This document shows, in pieces, positions 26,016 through 35,572 of a stretch of DNA of 56,429 nucleotides (position 1 is the stretch's first letter; the number at the start of each line of letters is the position of its first letter). Both the position numbers and the translations under genes were made by a program. Source of the DNA: Akkermansiaceae bacterium (GTDB lineage Bacteria > Verrucomicrobiota > Verrucomicrobiia > Verrucomicrobiales > Akkermansiaceae); contig JAJQGU010000046.1 in the NCBI GenBank assembly GCA_021200315.1, forward strand, positions 1 through 56,429. Reading direction: 5' to 3'. The notes under the pieces are model-generated. The model saw only the letters and a program-made list of their open reading frames with translations. It did no database searches and had not been told where the DNA came from.

Positions 26016-26365
26016 AAAAGATTATCGGAACGGCATGAAACGCCGCCGCGAGACCGCGCCCCGCCGGCCGGCGGGGCGGCCGAGTCAACAAGGGGGAAAA
26101 ACACCGTTCCTCTCCCTCATTCCGCGCCGTACGCATTTTCCGGCTTTCAAACAATTGTACAATTACCATTCACCGGCTGACGCCTCATTCTTTCCGAGCA
26201 CATGATGCCTGAATAGGCGATTGTTTGTACCCGGCAGGAAGCTCGCTTCAGCGCGGCGGGACGAAAGGCGCCTCTCCTAAAGAGGCTCTTCCAGACAACC
26301 AGCTTACGGCGGCCTTCACGAGAAGACCGGCGGGACGGGAATATCTTGCGCAAGCGGAGCCTTTC
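26016..26365. other. Gene-free region between hsdM and the pilin-like gene
   Basis: No gene seen. Holds a 12-bp perfect palindrome AATTGTACAATT (26153-26164) that could be an operator, and a GCCTCT-CCTAA-AGAGGC hairpin (26270-26286) about 80 bp past the pilin-like gene's stop that may terminate it. Confidence 0.5.
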
Positions 26366-29300
26366 TTAAATATCGGCGGCCGAAAGCCAGCGGAAGGAGA
26401 CCACCTTGAAGCGGCGGCCGAATACCTCGTTGATGGCGGTGAGCTTCGTCCCCGTGCGCGTTTCGCCGGCCAGCTCATCTTTGTAATCAGTCGCCTCATT
26501 GGCGCTGTCCACATATTCGGCGCAGCGCTGCACCGTGGCCTCACACCATGCCTGTGAAAGCACGGCGCCCTTCTTGTCGCGCACGCTGCCGTAGCTGCGG
26601 ACGATAAAGGTATCGTCACGCACAGTAAGAATATTGCCCAAGGATGAGAGCACATCCGACTGGATCAGGTAGCCGGGCGCGGCCGTGTGGATGGAACCTT
26701 CGTCCGCTTTAGCAAACTTGTAGAGACTGCCTTGAGGGACGGAGGAAGTGTTGATATTGAAGATCGAAGTATTGATCGAGGTGTTGTCGATGGCTGCCTG
26801 GAGGGCGCCGACGAGGCTGTTTTCCTCGCTGGAGGAATCGAGCCTGCGGTTGATGAAGTCCGCCATGTTGAGGAAAGGCCCGCGCTTCTTGACGACTTCG
26901 ACAATGGCTTCCGCCAACTGGCGAATCTGTGAGGGAGAGAGCTCCCGCACTTCTCCCCAGGCGGCGGCCATATTGGAATTGCGGAAATTGGCGCCGGTGA
27001 TCGGCGAATAACCGCCCATGCTGTCGATGCTCTTTGTGGTGGTGGAAGTGCCGAAGCGGGAGAAGAAAACGTTGGAGGGGGAGTCGCTGGAGCCGCTCTT
27101 GTCGCCTATTTTGGCGAGAGAATTGCCGCTGCGGCCTATGAGAGTGCGATTCTGCAGCCCTTGGAGAACGGCCCGCCAGGCATCCACAGAGGTGGAATTG
27201 ATGTTGAAGCCCCCGTCAATGACGAGATAGCGGGCAATATGCTTCCAGCCATCATCGGAGAGCACTTTCTGCTGAATCTCATCGGTGCTGATATCGGCAT
27301 CGGCGAGCCTGTAGCGGGAAACGGGAAGAGAACTCCTGCCGTTCAGGAATTCCTGAAGAGTATCTTCGGCCTTTTTGACAGAGCCGCCCGTGCTCTGAGG
27401 CATATCGGAAATGGACGAGCAGAAAAACCTGTCCCAGAGAGCGTCATTGATTAAAAAGGCATGATCGAAGAAATCCTCAAAAATTTTGGAGGCCCCGCCT
27501 GAATTTTGAGGAATATTCAAGGAATTGCGCTGGTAGACCTCATTGGCGGGAATACAGGGATCGGCAAAGGAATTGCCGATGCCCACACCCTGGACGCCGG
27601 ATTGGTATTGCTGGCGGCGCAGGGCGGCCTTGGTGTCGGAGCCTGTGTCAAACCAGCCGGGCGTGATGCGCATGCCGGCGAACCCTGCCAGGCTGAATGG
27701 AGGGTGAATGGGCAGCTCGAGCACGGAGGCGAAACTGACTTCCTCCCCGCCGTAGGAACTGCTGATGCCCAAGTAGCCATTGCGGCCGTCCTCTCCGGTG
27801 GAATCCAGGGGGCACATGTTCATTCCCGTGCCGACGGGCAGCAGAGAGAGCTGATAGGGGTGGTAGCGGCGCGTCTGATCGTCCGGGTCGATGATCATGC
27901 TGCCCCACAGCGCCGGGGAAGAATGCTGCCAGGACTTCGTTCGAAAATCCTTGTTGCCGTACATATAATGATCAAGCCCCGTCGCGGCCGTCTTGGCGGC
28001 CAGCCCCACCGCGCCGACAAAATAGGGAACGTCTTCGCTCATCTGCGTGGAATCCGCCTGCCACACGGCGCCGTCGCTTTCATGAATGAATACGGTATCG
28101 TCGGGCTGATCGTTCGGCCTGTACCACCCCAGAAGGAAGCGCTGGGGGGACTGCAGCATCTTGCCCGTGCTCCCCTGCGAGGTATCGTAGCTTGTCATGC
28201 CGCCGTAGCCATTGAGAAGTGTCAGGGCGGAGAGCGCCCCCGTCGACGCCGACGAGGTGCCGGGAACGAAATGATAGCCGTCCGTCGTGTAGCGGCCGGA
28301 GCCGTCCGGGATGCCCAGCCTGACGCGGAGATAGAATCTTCCGGCGTTGACGTTGCTGGCCGTGCTGCCGTAGGTGGAGTTGGTGTTGCCGTAGAAATGG
28401 ACCTTGTACCCGGCTACCGCTTCGGGGTGGTAGCCGATAGTCCACGGATTGTCGCCGGGCGTGGTGTATTCGTTGGAGCTCCGCGCCTTGGCCGGCGAGA
28501 AGAAGATGATCTCACCCGGTTCGAATTCAATATCGCCCGAAGAGTTGTTCGTCGATTTGCGGAAATAATTGCCGTAGTCGTAGCCCAAGGTGTACTGGCT
28601 GGTTCCCTGGGCGAAGGCGTAGGTGCCCCACGAATAGTTCCACGTATTTGTCGCCGAAATGGCGTAGCTCTGCAGCCACATGGTCTTGTAGGGGATGCTG
28701 TGCGAATAGAGCATGTCCCCCTGGATTTTCATGGGAACGTTGTACGGGTTCCACCACAGGAACATGGGCGCAAAGCTCATGCTGAGCTTGTAGACGACTT
28801 CCTCGCCGCTGGTGTCGAGTTCCTCGACGAAAAGGCCCAGCGTGTTGTAGAAAGCGAGAATGACGGGCGTGCGCGGGTAGCCCGCCTGGTTGGTGCCGTC
28901 TTCGAGATCGGTCTTGTTGTCAAAGAAGGATTGGGAACCGCTCGCGTTGAATTCGGCGCCGCCCAAACGGGTGTACGGCGTCTGGGGCGTGCCCATCAGA
29001 CTCACTGAACGCCCGTAAGACCCCGCACGGGAGCTGCCGCCGCCCGGCCATACGTGATACCATGAATGCATGATCTGCCAAGAGCCGATGGGCATATCAC
29101 TTTCGGTTCCCTTGGGAATGGTGTCCTCCCTGAAAATGCCGCAATCCGACGAAGAGAGGCGGGCAAACTCAGTGCCCTTGAGGCTGTCCTTATTAAGCAG
29201 CAGGTTGATATCCTGCTTGAAGCGCCCGGACCGCACGTTGACGGGGAGAGTGTAAGAGGAAGTGGTCACATCAAAGAAATAGGGGCGCCCCGCGTCGGCG

Positions 29301-30100
29301 GAACTGCGCCGCCCCAAGGGCAGTGTGCCCGTGGTGAGGAACTTCTTGCGGCTTTCAGCATCGCTGGGCAGATTTTCCAGACCCCGGATATGGCTGACGA
29401 TCGGGCGCGGCGTATCCCACGTGCGATGTTGAAGCTCCATGATGTTGTCCGTTTCATCCGGTTCATCGACGTTGATTTTTGCCTTTTGATTCTCTCCGCA
29501 TATCCACCAGGCGTAATTGCCGATATTTTTTCCGGAAATGGGCGTTTCGACCAGATCGGCAAAGACATATTGCTGAGTGGCGATGCCGCGGCCCAGGGTG
29601 CCTTCGCCCACGAGGCAGATGCGCTTGCCCGGCAGACGGGTGCCCAAGGAGCCTACTCCGCCCATTTTGAGGACGTCTGATTTGTTTTTTGCGGAAATGA
29701 GCCAGCGGTTGAACATCTTATCGCGCCCTTTGGTGTAGGTGGATTGAATGTCCCCGCCGTGCGCGGGGCTTTTATCGGTGAGGGAGGCGTCCCAGCTGTC
29801 CCACACGCCGAGGATGTTGGCATTATGGGCGCCGACAATGCCGGAAGAGGCGGAAACGCGCTGGTCGGGGCCGAGCGCGAGCTGGAGCTCGCCCAAAGCC
29901 GCATCCAGGCCGAGCAGCGCCTGGGAACGAGCCTCGGCGGCCAGCATGGATGCCGAGGCCGTGCGGCTCTGAGACGCGGCCAGAGCAAGCACCGCCACGG
30001 CGATAAGGGAAAGCAGCAGAAGGAGCGTCAGCGTCGCAATCAGCGCAAATCCTTTTTTCGCGTGAGCATGAAACGGTCTTTTCGAAACCAAGGAAACCAT
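26366..30100 (-). CDS. Giant pilin-like (PilX/GspK-type) exported protein, Verru_Chthon-A-like
   Basis: 1244 residues. The N-terminus KKGFALIATLTLLLLLSLIA is a prepilin peptidase site (cleavage Gly17-Phe18) plus hydrophobic helix, closest to PilX/GspK minor pilins since position +5 is not Glu. The other 1200 residues are soluble, rich in Ser, Gly, Tyr and Trp, and lack a known catalytic motif. The size and style match what I recall as cassette protein A of Verrucomicrobiota; cassette members B-D are not adjacent. The start was chosen because a perfect promoter ends 7 nt before this ATG and engulfs the two upstream ATGs. Likely surface or pseudopilus-associated, with the PilT pair at 38-40 kb as possible motor partners. 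Confidence 0.7.
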   Translation of the reverse strand: MVSLVSKRPFHAHAKKGFALIATLTLLLLLSLIAVAVLALAASQSRTASASMLAAEARSQALLGLDAALGELQLALGPDQRVSASSGIVGAHNANILGVWDSWDASLTDKSPAHGGDIQSTYTKGRDKMFNRWLISAKNKSDVLKMGGVGSLGTRLPGKRICLVGEGTLGRGIATQQYVFADLVETPISGKNIGNYAWWICGENQKAKINVDEPDETDNIMELQHRTWDTPRPIVSHIRGLENLPSDAESRKKFLTTGTLPLGRRSSADAGRPYFFDVTTSSYTLPVNVRSGRFKQDINLLLNKDSLKGTEFARLSSSDCGIFREDTIPKGTESDMPIGSWQIMHSWYHVWPGGGSSRAGSYGRSVSLMGTPQTPYTRLGGAEFNASGSQSFFDNKTDLEDGTNQAGYPRTPVILAFYNTLGLFVEELDTSGEEVVYKLSMSFAPMFLWWNPYNVPMKIQGDMLYSHSIPYKTMWLQSYAISATNTWNYSWGTYAFAQGTSQYTLGYDYGNYFRKSTNNSSGDIEFEPGEIIFFSPAKARSSNEYTTPGDNPWTIGYHPEAVAGYKVHFYGNTNSTYGSTASNVNAGRFYLRVRLGIPDGSGRYTTDGYHFVPGTSSASTGALSALTLLNGYGGMTSYDTSQGSTGKMLQSPQRFLLGWYRPNDQPDDTVFIHESDGAVWQADSTQMSEDVPYFVGAVGLAAKTAATGLDHYMYGNKDFRTKSWQHSSPALWGSMIIDPDDQTRRYHPYQLSLLPVGTGMNMCPLDSTGEDGRNGYLGISSSYGGEEVSFASVLELPIHPPFSLAGFAGMRITPGWFDTGSDTKAALRRQQYQSGVQGVGIGNSFADPCIPANEVYQRNSLNIPQNSGGASKIFEDFFDHAFLINDALWDRFFCSSISDMPQSTGGSVKKAEDTLQEFLNGRSSLPVSRYRLADADISTDEIQQKVLSDDGWKHIARYLVIDGGFNINSTSVDAWRAVLQGLQNRTLIGRSGNSLAKIGDKSGSSDSPSNVFFSRFGTSTTTKSIDSMGGYSPITGANFRNSNMAAAWGEVRELSPSQIRQLAEAIVEVVKKRGPFLNMADFINRRLDSSSEENSLVGALQAAIDNTSINTSIFNINTSSVPQGSLYKFAKADEGSIHTAAPGYLIQSDVLSSLGNILTVRDDTFIVRSYGSVRDKKGAVLSQAWCEATVQRCAEYVDSANEATDYKDELAGETRTGTKLTAINEVFGRRFKVVSFRWLSAADI

Positions 30101-30107
30101 GAATTTC

Positions 30108-30136
30108 ATTTTAGGCAAATCCTTCCCCGCTGTCAA
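30108..30136 (-). promoter_or_regulatory. Near-consensus leaderless promoter of the pilin-like gene
   Basis: On the minus strand TTGACA, 17 bp, TAAAAT, then exactly 7 bp to the ATG at 30100. Transcription should start at the A of the start codon. Confidence 0.7.
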
Positions 30137-30169
30137 GCGGAAAGCCGCCGCGCGCTTTCCCCGTTTATC

Positions 30170-30202
30170 AAAAAAGGGGCCCGCCGCTTTGCGGCAGACC
30201 CC
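30170..30202 (-). terminator. Rho-independent terminator of the GH-D glycosidase gene
   Basis: On the minus strand GGGGTCTGCCGC and GCGGCGGGCCCC pair (with G-U) around AAA and are followed directly by six Ts. It lies 23 bp past the stop codon. Confidence 0.88.
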
Positions 30203-30224
30203 GGAACCAACGGCGGATGAGAAT

Positions 30225-32273
30225 CTATTGAATGGGGCGGGCCTCGAGAACGATCACTTGGAAAGGAGCCAGCTGCACCGTGACAGGAGACCCGGCTCTG
30301 ATTTCCGGAGCGGGCAGAGCGTCTCCCTTGGGCGAGCTGAGCGAATAGGAAGAGGCGGAGGCGGAGGGGAGCTCGAACACCGCGGCGGGATCGAAACTGA
30401 ACTTCTGCGGCTGCGAGGAAGGGTTGCGCAGGGTGAGAATGCCTTTTTCCGGCGACCATGCCGCCCAGCCGTAGACTTCGAGCCGGGCGGGGTCGCCGCC
30501 CACCCAGTGGGAATCCACCAACGTGGTATTGTTAGCGCGGGCCCATTTGGCGGCGGAAGCGAGAGTGTCCCATTGTTTCGGGGTGAGCAGAGAGGGCGTA
30601 ATGTAAATCTCCTGCATCTGGGTGCCCGAACCGAAGCCGGACCAGATTTCGTTGTCGAGGTCGTCGCCCTCCGCTTCCTGGAGCCCGCGGGCCAGATTGG
30701 TGTAGATCACGCCGTGAGTCATCAGAGAGTTGATGGGGAAGAGCGGCGAGACGGCTACGTTGTGGGCGTAGATCATGGCGTCGCGGAAAGTGATCCACTG
30801 GTTGCGGCGGGTGCCTTCGCCCATGAATTCGTGATCCCAGCCGCCGCGCCAAATGGAATCCGCGATGCCGAACCAGAACGGCGAAGCCCAGGTGCCCGTG
30901 GTCAGGTTGACATAGAGATCGGGGCGTTCCGTGCGCAATTCATCTATGAGATTAATGATGGCTTCAAAATCACTGGCGAAACGACTGCCGGGGATGAGAG
31001 CCTCCACGCCGGAAGTGCCGTCGAGCTTGAAATGGTTGACGCCGTTCTCGCGGATCATATGCAGGCACATCTCCTTGAAGAGCTGATAATATTTAGGCCC
31101 TGCGAGGGCAAAGCCTCTCTCGTTGGTCTCGTATTTGCCGTCGGCGGCCTTGAGGCGCGCGTCGCGGGGCTTGCCGTAGCCTCCCCAAGGCGAAAACCAG
31201 ACGCCCGGCGAGGCGCCGAATGATTCCGCGGCTTTGCGCACCTCGCGGAATTCGTTAGGCATGCCGCTGTTGAATTGCCAGAGCGTCTCCGTATCGTCCC
31301 ATCCATCATCGAAGAGAAAAGAATCGACGATGACGCCGCGCTTTTTCACGAGCTCGTCGCCGTAGGCATTCACGATGTCGAGAACCTGCTTTTCGTCATA
31401 TCGGCTGAAGAAACTGTCGTACCACGTGTTATAGTTGAGGAACGCTCCGTAGGGGCGGGCCCGCTCCTCATTGAGATAGCCGAGCTGGAACGTACGGCGC
31501 AGCTGCGTGGGATTGCTTACGCCCAGCACGGCGGATACGGTATAGGGCGCGCGCCGGGGCAGATTCGTCCTGCGGACCATTTTGGAGACGACGCGCCCTT
31601 TCTGAACCATGTTGGTGCCGAGCGGATGTTCGATGCCGGCGAAGAGGCGGTTGCCGGCGGCAACCACGGGAACCCCCTTTACAGAGCCTTCGGCGCGCGC
31701 TTCGGGGGCGGGGAAGCGCAGCAGCGTTGCCTCGCGAAGCGGGTATTCGCCATGTTCGGGCGTCAGGGTGAGACTGATGCGTACGTAGGGGTGCCCTTCC
31801 CGCACTTCCGCGCTCCACACGGCGTTGAGTCCCTCAGCGGTAGTGGCGAAGGGAACGCGCACCTTTGTACCGGCCGAGCGATCGGCCAGCCGGCGCCCTC
31901 GCGGATCCGCTGAGATTTTTTCAACCTGAAGAGCGCAGGCTTCGAGATCGTCCGAGGAGATCTTCCGCGTTTTTCCCGTGGGCTTGTCAGTGTCTTCCTC
32001 AAGCTGCTCCTCTTTCAGAATGAAGAGCCGGGGACCGAGTTCCCAGGTGAGGCCGTTGATCTTGTCCGTCAATACGACATTGGCCAGGCGGCGGCCGGCT
32101 TTCTGAATGGTCAGTATGAGGAATTCGTTTTCAAGATCCACGGATTCCATGTTTGATGAGTTAGTTTTCATGTGGCTGTTCGAAACGGGGGCCGGAACGC
32201 CGGGATTGTGCGCTTCGGCAGCGCCCAGCAGGCAGATGGACGCCATGGCGGTGAAGAGACTGGCTGAAGTCAT
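30225..32273 (-). CDS. Secreted clan GH-D glycosidase (alpha-galactosidase-like, GH36/GH27 relative)
   Basis: 682 residues. A signal peptide covers about residues 1-20 (SLFTAMASICLLGAAEA). An N-terminal beta-sandwich (to about 260) is followed by the TIM barrel: FLFDDGWDD at about 300, HFKLDG at about 390 with the probable nucleophile Asp, and WRGGWDHEFMGEGTRR at about 460 likely carrying the acid/base. A C-terminal beta domain closes it. The D-containing KLDG motif is typical of GH36/GH27. Substrate (alpha-galactoside or alpha-N-acetylgalactosaminide) cannot be told from sequence; mucin or plant oligosaccharides are both plausible. Has its own promoter and terminator, so it is monocistronic. 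Confidence 0.75.
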   Translation of the reverse strand: MTSASLFTAMASICLLGAAEAHNPGVPAPVSNSHMKTNSSNMESVDLENEFLILTIQKAGRRLANVVLTDKINGLTWELGPRLFILKEEQLEEDTDKPTGKTRKISSDDLEACALQVEKISADPRGRRLADRSAGTKVRVPFATTAEGLNAVWSAEVREGHPYVRISLTLTPEHGEYPLREATLLRFPAPEARAEGSVKGVPVVAAGNRLFAGIEHPLGTNMVQKGRVVSKMVRRTNLPRRAPYTVSAVLGVSNPTQLRRTFQLGYLNEERARPYGAFLNYNTWYDSFFSRYDEKQVLDIVNAYGDELVKKRGVIVDSFLFDDGWDDTETLWQFNSGMPNEFREVRKAAESFGASPGVWFSPWGGYGKPRDARLKAADGKYETNERGFALAGPKYYQLFKEMCLHMIRENGVNHFKLDGTSGVEALIPGSRFASDFEAIINLIDELRTERPDLYVNLTTGTWASPFWFGIADSIWRGGWDHEFMGEGTRRNQWITFRDAMIYAHNVAVSPLFPINSLMTHGVIYTNLARGLQEAEGDDLDNEIWSGFGSGTQMQEIYITPSLLTPKQWDTLASAAKWARANNTTLVDSHWVGGDPARLEVYGWAAWSPEKGILTLRNPSSQPQKFSFDPAAVFELPSASASSYSLSSPKGDALPAPEIRAGSPVTVQLAPFQVIVLEARPIQ

Positions 32274-32280
32274 GGCGGGT

Positions 32281-32309
32281 ATTCTGCGTTCCGGGGAGGG
32301 CGGTGGCAA
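32281..32309 (-). promoter_or_regulatory. Leaderless promoter of the GH-D glycosidase gene
   Basis: On the minus strand TTGCCA, 17 bp, CAGAAT, then 7 bp to the ATG at 32273. It fits the window's recurrent leaderless pattern and supports this start over a more upstream ATG that lies inside the -35 region. Confidence 0.5.
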
Positions 32310-32379
32310 GCGCGCAGTGTGTCACGCATCTTGGTTTTTCTTGCCAGAGAGAAGAAGACGTGCCATTTTACTTTCAGTT

Positions 32380-33744
32380 ATGTGGAAAGGCAGATTTACA
32401 CGACCGACGGCAGACCTGGTGCAGCAATACGGCGAATCCGTCTCGTATGACTGGAGGCTGTACAGGCACGATATTGCCGGTTCGCTCGCGCATGCGAAGG
32501 CTCAGCTCAGCGCGGGCCTGCTGACTCGAGAGGAGTTCGAGGCCATTCGCGAGGGGCTCCAAGGCATCCGCGCCGATATCGAACAGGGGAATTTTTCGTG
32601 GAGCCGCGAACTTGAAGATGTGCACATGAATATCGAAAGCGAACTGACGCGCCGTATCGGCGCCGCCGGAGCCAAGCTGCACACGGCGCGCTCGCGCAAC
32701 GACCAAGTGGCTGTCGATACGCGCCTGTATTGCCGCGCGGAGATCGACAGGACGCTCGGCGAACTGCGCGCCATGCAGCGCGTCTTGGTGGATAAGGCGG
32801 CGGAGTATGCCGGGACGATGATCCCCGGCTACACGCATCTCCAGCGCGCCCAACCCGTGACGGTGGGGCACCATCTGCTCGCCTATGTGGAAATGTTTGA
32901 CCGCGACGCCGATCGTCTGGGCGACTGCCGCAGGCGTGTGAATGTCTCTCCCTTGGGATCGGGCGCCATCGCCGGTTCGACGATCAATCTCGACCGGCAC
33001 GCCATGGCCGAGGAACTGGGGTTTGACAGCATCACCGAGAATTCAATGGACGCCATCTCCGATCGGGATTATGTAATGGAGACACTGTTCTGCCTTGCAC
33101 TGATCGGCGCGCATCTTTCGCGTCTGAGCGAGGACCTCGTGCTCTGGAGTTCGGCGGAGTTCGGCTTCGCCATCCTTTCGGACGCGCACACGACGGGTTC
33201 TTCGCTGATGCCCCAGAAGAAAAACCCCGATGTGTGCGAGCTCACACGAGGCAAGACGGGACGCCTCTACGGGAATCTCAGCGCCGTGATGGTGGCCGTG
33301 AAGGGGCTGCCTCTCACTTACAACCGCGATTTGCAGGAGGACAAGGAGCCGCTTTTCGATTCCTTCGACACGGTGAGTTTGGCTTTGCGCGTGAATGCGG
33401 AGATGCTCGCCGCCATGAAGATCGACACCCTGCGCACGCGGACCGCTGTGGGGGACCCCATGCTGCTGGCCACCGATTTGGCCGATTATCTGGTGAAGCG
33501 CGGAGTTCCCTTCCGCTCGGCCCATGAGCTCGTGGGGCGCGCTGTCGCCCTGTCCGTCAGCATGAAAACGCCGCTTGACCAGCTGACGCTGGAACAGTAT
33601 CGCTCCATCTCCCCCGCTTTCGGGGAGGATGTGCATACGGTGTTCGACCTCGAGCGCGCATTCCGTCTGCGGGTCAATCCGGGTGCGCCCAGCTTTGCTA
33701 ATACACAGAACAGGATTGATTTTTGGAAAAACAGGCTTTCTTGA
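32380..33744 (+). CDS. argH: Argininosuccinate lyase
   Basis: 454 residues, standard length. Splits argininosuccinate to arginine and fumarate. Signature GSSLMPQKKNPD (about residue 275) with the catalytic Ser; SRNDQVA and the His of GYTHLQRAQPVT complete the active site. The chosen start MWKGRFTRPTADLV matches the family N-terminus; a longer open frame upstream overlaps the divergent glycosidase gene and is not used. Directly upstream of rpoA, 224 bp apart. Confidence 0.95.
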   Translation: MWKGRFTRPTADLVQQYGESVSYDWRLYRHDIAGSLAHAKAQLSAGLLTREEFEAIREGLQGIRADIEQGNFSWSRELEDVHMNIESELTRRIGAAGAKLHTARSRNDQVAVDTRLYCRAEIDRTLGELRAMQRVLVDKAAEYAGTMIPGYTHLQRAQPVTVGHHLLAYVEMFDRDADRLGDCRRRVNVSPLGSGAIAGSTINLDRHAMAEELGFDSITENSMDAISDRDYVMETLFCLALIGAHLSRLSEDLVLWSSAEFGFAILSDAHTTGSSLMPQKKNPDVCELTRGKTGRLYGNLSAVMVAVKGLPLTYNRDLQEDKEPLFDSFDTVSLALRVNAEMLAAMKIDTLRTRTAVGDPMLLATDLADYLVKRGVPFRSAHELVGRAVALSVSMKTPLDQLTLEQYRSISPAFGEDVHTVFDLERAFRLRVNPGAPSFANTQNRIDFWKNRLS

Positions 33745-33846
33745 GAGGCGCTTCGCCGGCTTGTGGAGAAAGAGAGGAAAAATCGGGCGGAAAAGTCCGA
33801 AAAAAGGCGATTTCCCGAAAAAAATCGACATTCGTATAAAAAAGTG

Positions 33847-33875
33847 TTGGCAAATGCGGGAAAGGCGTGTATTGT
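33847..33875 (+). promoter_or_regulatory. Promoter of rpoA-rplQ
   Basis: TTGGCA, 17 bp, TATTGT, 93 bp before the rpoA start. It suggests rpoA-rplQ is transcribed on its own, with a long leader that might hold regulation. Confidence 0.6.
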
Positions 33876-33968
33876 CCACCCCGCGAGTTCTGTCAACCGA
33901 CCGTTGGTTCTCCGTTTTTTCTTTATGAAAAAGACTCGCACGGAGGGGAACCCGGCCATCTCATTCAT

Positions 33969-35084
33969 ATGTCCGAAGAACAAACAGATAATCAGGGAGT
34001 CATTCAACTGGCTCATTTTGAAATCCCGAATCATTTGGAAAGGATAGCCGACCCGGCGGATCCCAACCATCTGACATTCGTCGCCGAACCTATTGAGACC
34101 GGGTTCGGGCATACTTTGGGCAATTCCCTCCGCCGCGTGCTGCTGAGCTCGCTGGAAGGCGCGGCCATCACGTCCGTCCGCATTGCGGGTGCCCAACATG
34201 AATTCACCTCACTTCCCGGCGTCGTGGAGGACGTCACTGAGATTATTCTGAACCTTAAGAAAGTAAAGTTCATCCATCACGGAAAGGATACCCGCACGCT
34301 CTCCCTGCGCGTCACCAAGCAGGGCGTGGTTACAGCCGGAGATATTCAAGAGGACACTATGTACACAGTGGTCAACAAGGATCAGGTGATCTGCACACTC
34401 GATCAGAACACCATTCTCGACTGCGATTTTGAGGTCAACGTTGGCCGCGGCTTCCACACCGGCGAGGAAAATAAGAGCAGGGACTGCCCCATCGGCGTCA
34501 TCCCGATCGATTCCATCTTTTCCCCCGTTACTCGTGTGAAATATGCCGTGGAAAATGCCCGCGTTGGTCAAATGACGGAGTTCGACAAGCTGATCCTGGA
34601 CGTATGGACGGATGGCCGCGTTTCCCCCGCCGACGCCATGCTGCAGGCAGCCGCCATCCTGCGTCACCATCTCGATGTGTTCGTGGAAATTGATTCGCGC
34701 ACGGTGGCCTTTGACAAGGCGAGCACCGAGGCGCAGGACGCCAATTCCGCACAGCTCCGCAAGCTGCTCAACATGAGCGTGAACGAAATCGAGCTGTCAG
34801 TGCGCGCGGCCAATTGTCTCAACAATGCCAATATCACGACGGTTGGGCAGCTGGCCATGAAGACGGAGAGTGAAATGCTCAAGTACCGCAACTTCGGGAA
34901 AAAATCCCTTAATGAGATCAAGGACAAGCTTGTGCAGCATGGGCTTTCCCTCGGCATGCAGTTTGATCCGAAGCTGCTCGCTCCCGTGACCCCCGGGACG
35001 AAGATGCGCGCCGGACAGGAAGACCACTCGGCGGATCTCCAGGAACTCATCTCGAGCAACATCGATTTTGATGACGAAGACTAA
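33969..35084 (+). CDS. rpoA: RNA polymerase alpha subunit
   Basis: 371 residues. N-terminal assembly domain with the family landmark GFGHTLGNSLRRVLLSSLEGAAITSVRI; C-terminal domain with LNMSVNEIELSVRAANCL and MKTESEMLKYRNFGKKSLNEI (the DNA/activator-contacting alphaCTD). An N-terminal extension of about 30 residues precedes the core compared with E. coli (329 aa), and an acidic tail ends in DFDDED. No Shine-Dalgarno is obvious. rplQ follows after 35 bp. Neither rpsM, rpsK nor rpsD precedes it. Confidence 0.97.
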   Translation: MSEEQTDNQGVIQLAHFEIPNHLERIADPADPNHLTFVAEPIETGFGHTLGNSLRRVLLSSLEGAAITSVRIAGAQHEFTSLPGVVEDVTEIILNLKKVKFIHHGKDTRTLSLRVTKQGVVTAGDIQEDTMYTVVNKDQVICTLDQNTILDCDFEVNVGRGFHTGEENKSRDCPIGVIPIDSIFSPVTRVKYAVENARVGQMTEFDKLILDVWTDGRVSPADAMLQAAAILRHHLDVFVEIDSRTVAFDKASTEAQDANSAQLRKLLNMSVNEIELSVRAANCLNNANITTVGQLAMKTESEMLKYRNFGKKSLNEIKDKLVQHGLSLGMQFDPKLLAPVTPGTKMRAGQEDHSADLQELISSNIDFDDED

Positions 35085-35119
35085 GAACTATTGAATCAAA
35101 TATTAACTGAAATACACAC

Positions 35120-35524
35120 ATGAGACACGGAGTTAAAAAGTCCAAGCTTCAACGTACGGCCTCGCATCGCAAAGCCCTCCTTGCCAATCAAGCCTGCAGC
35201 CTGATCAATTGCGGCCGCATCACGACTACGCTCGCCAAAGCCAAGGCTCTGCGGCCCTTCGTCGAGAAATTGATCACACTCGGCAAGCGCGGTGATCTTC
35301 ATGCTCTCCGTTTGGCGGCGGCCGCCCTGCCCCAGCAGAAATGCGTGAAGCGTCTCTTCGGGGAAATTGCAGAAGCGGCGAAAGATCGTCAGGGGGGGTA
35401 TACACGCATCGTCAAGCTCGGCCAGCGCCTGACGGATTCGGCGCCCATGGCAATCATCGAAATCATCGATCTGCCCCAGCTCAAGCAGCCGGAGGCGCCC
35501 GCCACGACTGAACGCTCGGCCTGA
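35120..35524 (+). CDS. rplQ: 50S ribosomal protein L17
   Basis: 134 residues. MRHGVKKSKLQRTASHRKALLANQ is the near-invariant L17 N-terminus, followed by GRITTTLAKAKALRPFVEKLITLGK. A short C-terminal extension is rich in Pro, Ala and Glu. Completes the rpoA-rplQ pair and ends 48 bp before a strong terminator. Confidence 0.97.
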   Translation: MRHGVKKSKLQRTASHRKALLANQACSLINCGRITTTLAKAKALRPFVEKLITLGKRGDLHALRLAAAALPQQKCVKRLFGEIAEAAKDRQGGYTRIVKLGQRLTDSAPMAIIEIIDLPQLKQPEAPATTERSA

Positions 35525-35572
35525 TCGGGAAAAGCCGGAATGGTTTTCGCCGCGGCTCTGCCGCGGAAATGG

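Noticed and set aside
27506..29008. 500-codon open frame on the plus strand
   Set aside because: Antisense to the pilin-like gene; low-information Gly/Ala/Val/Arg composition.
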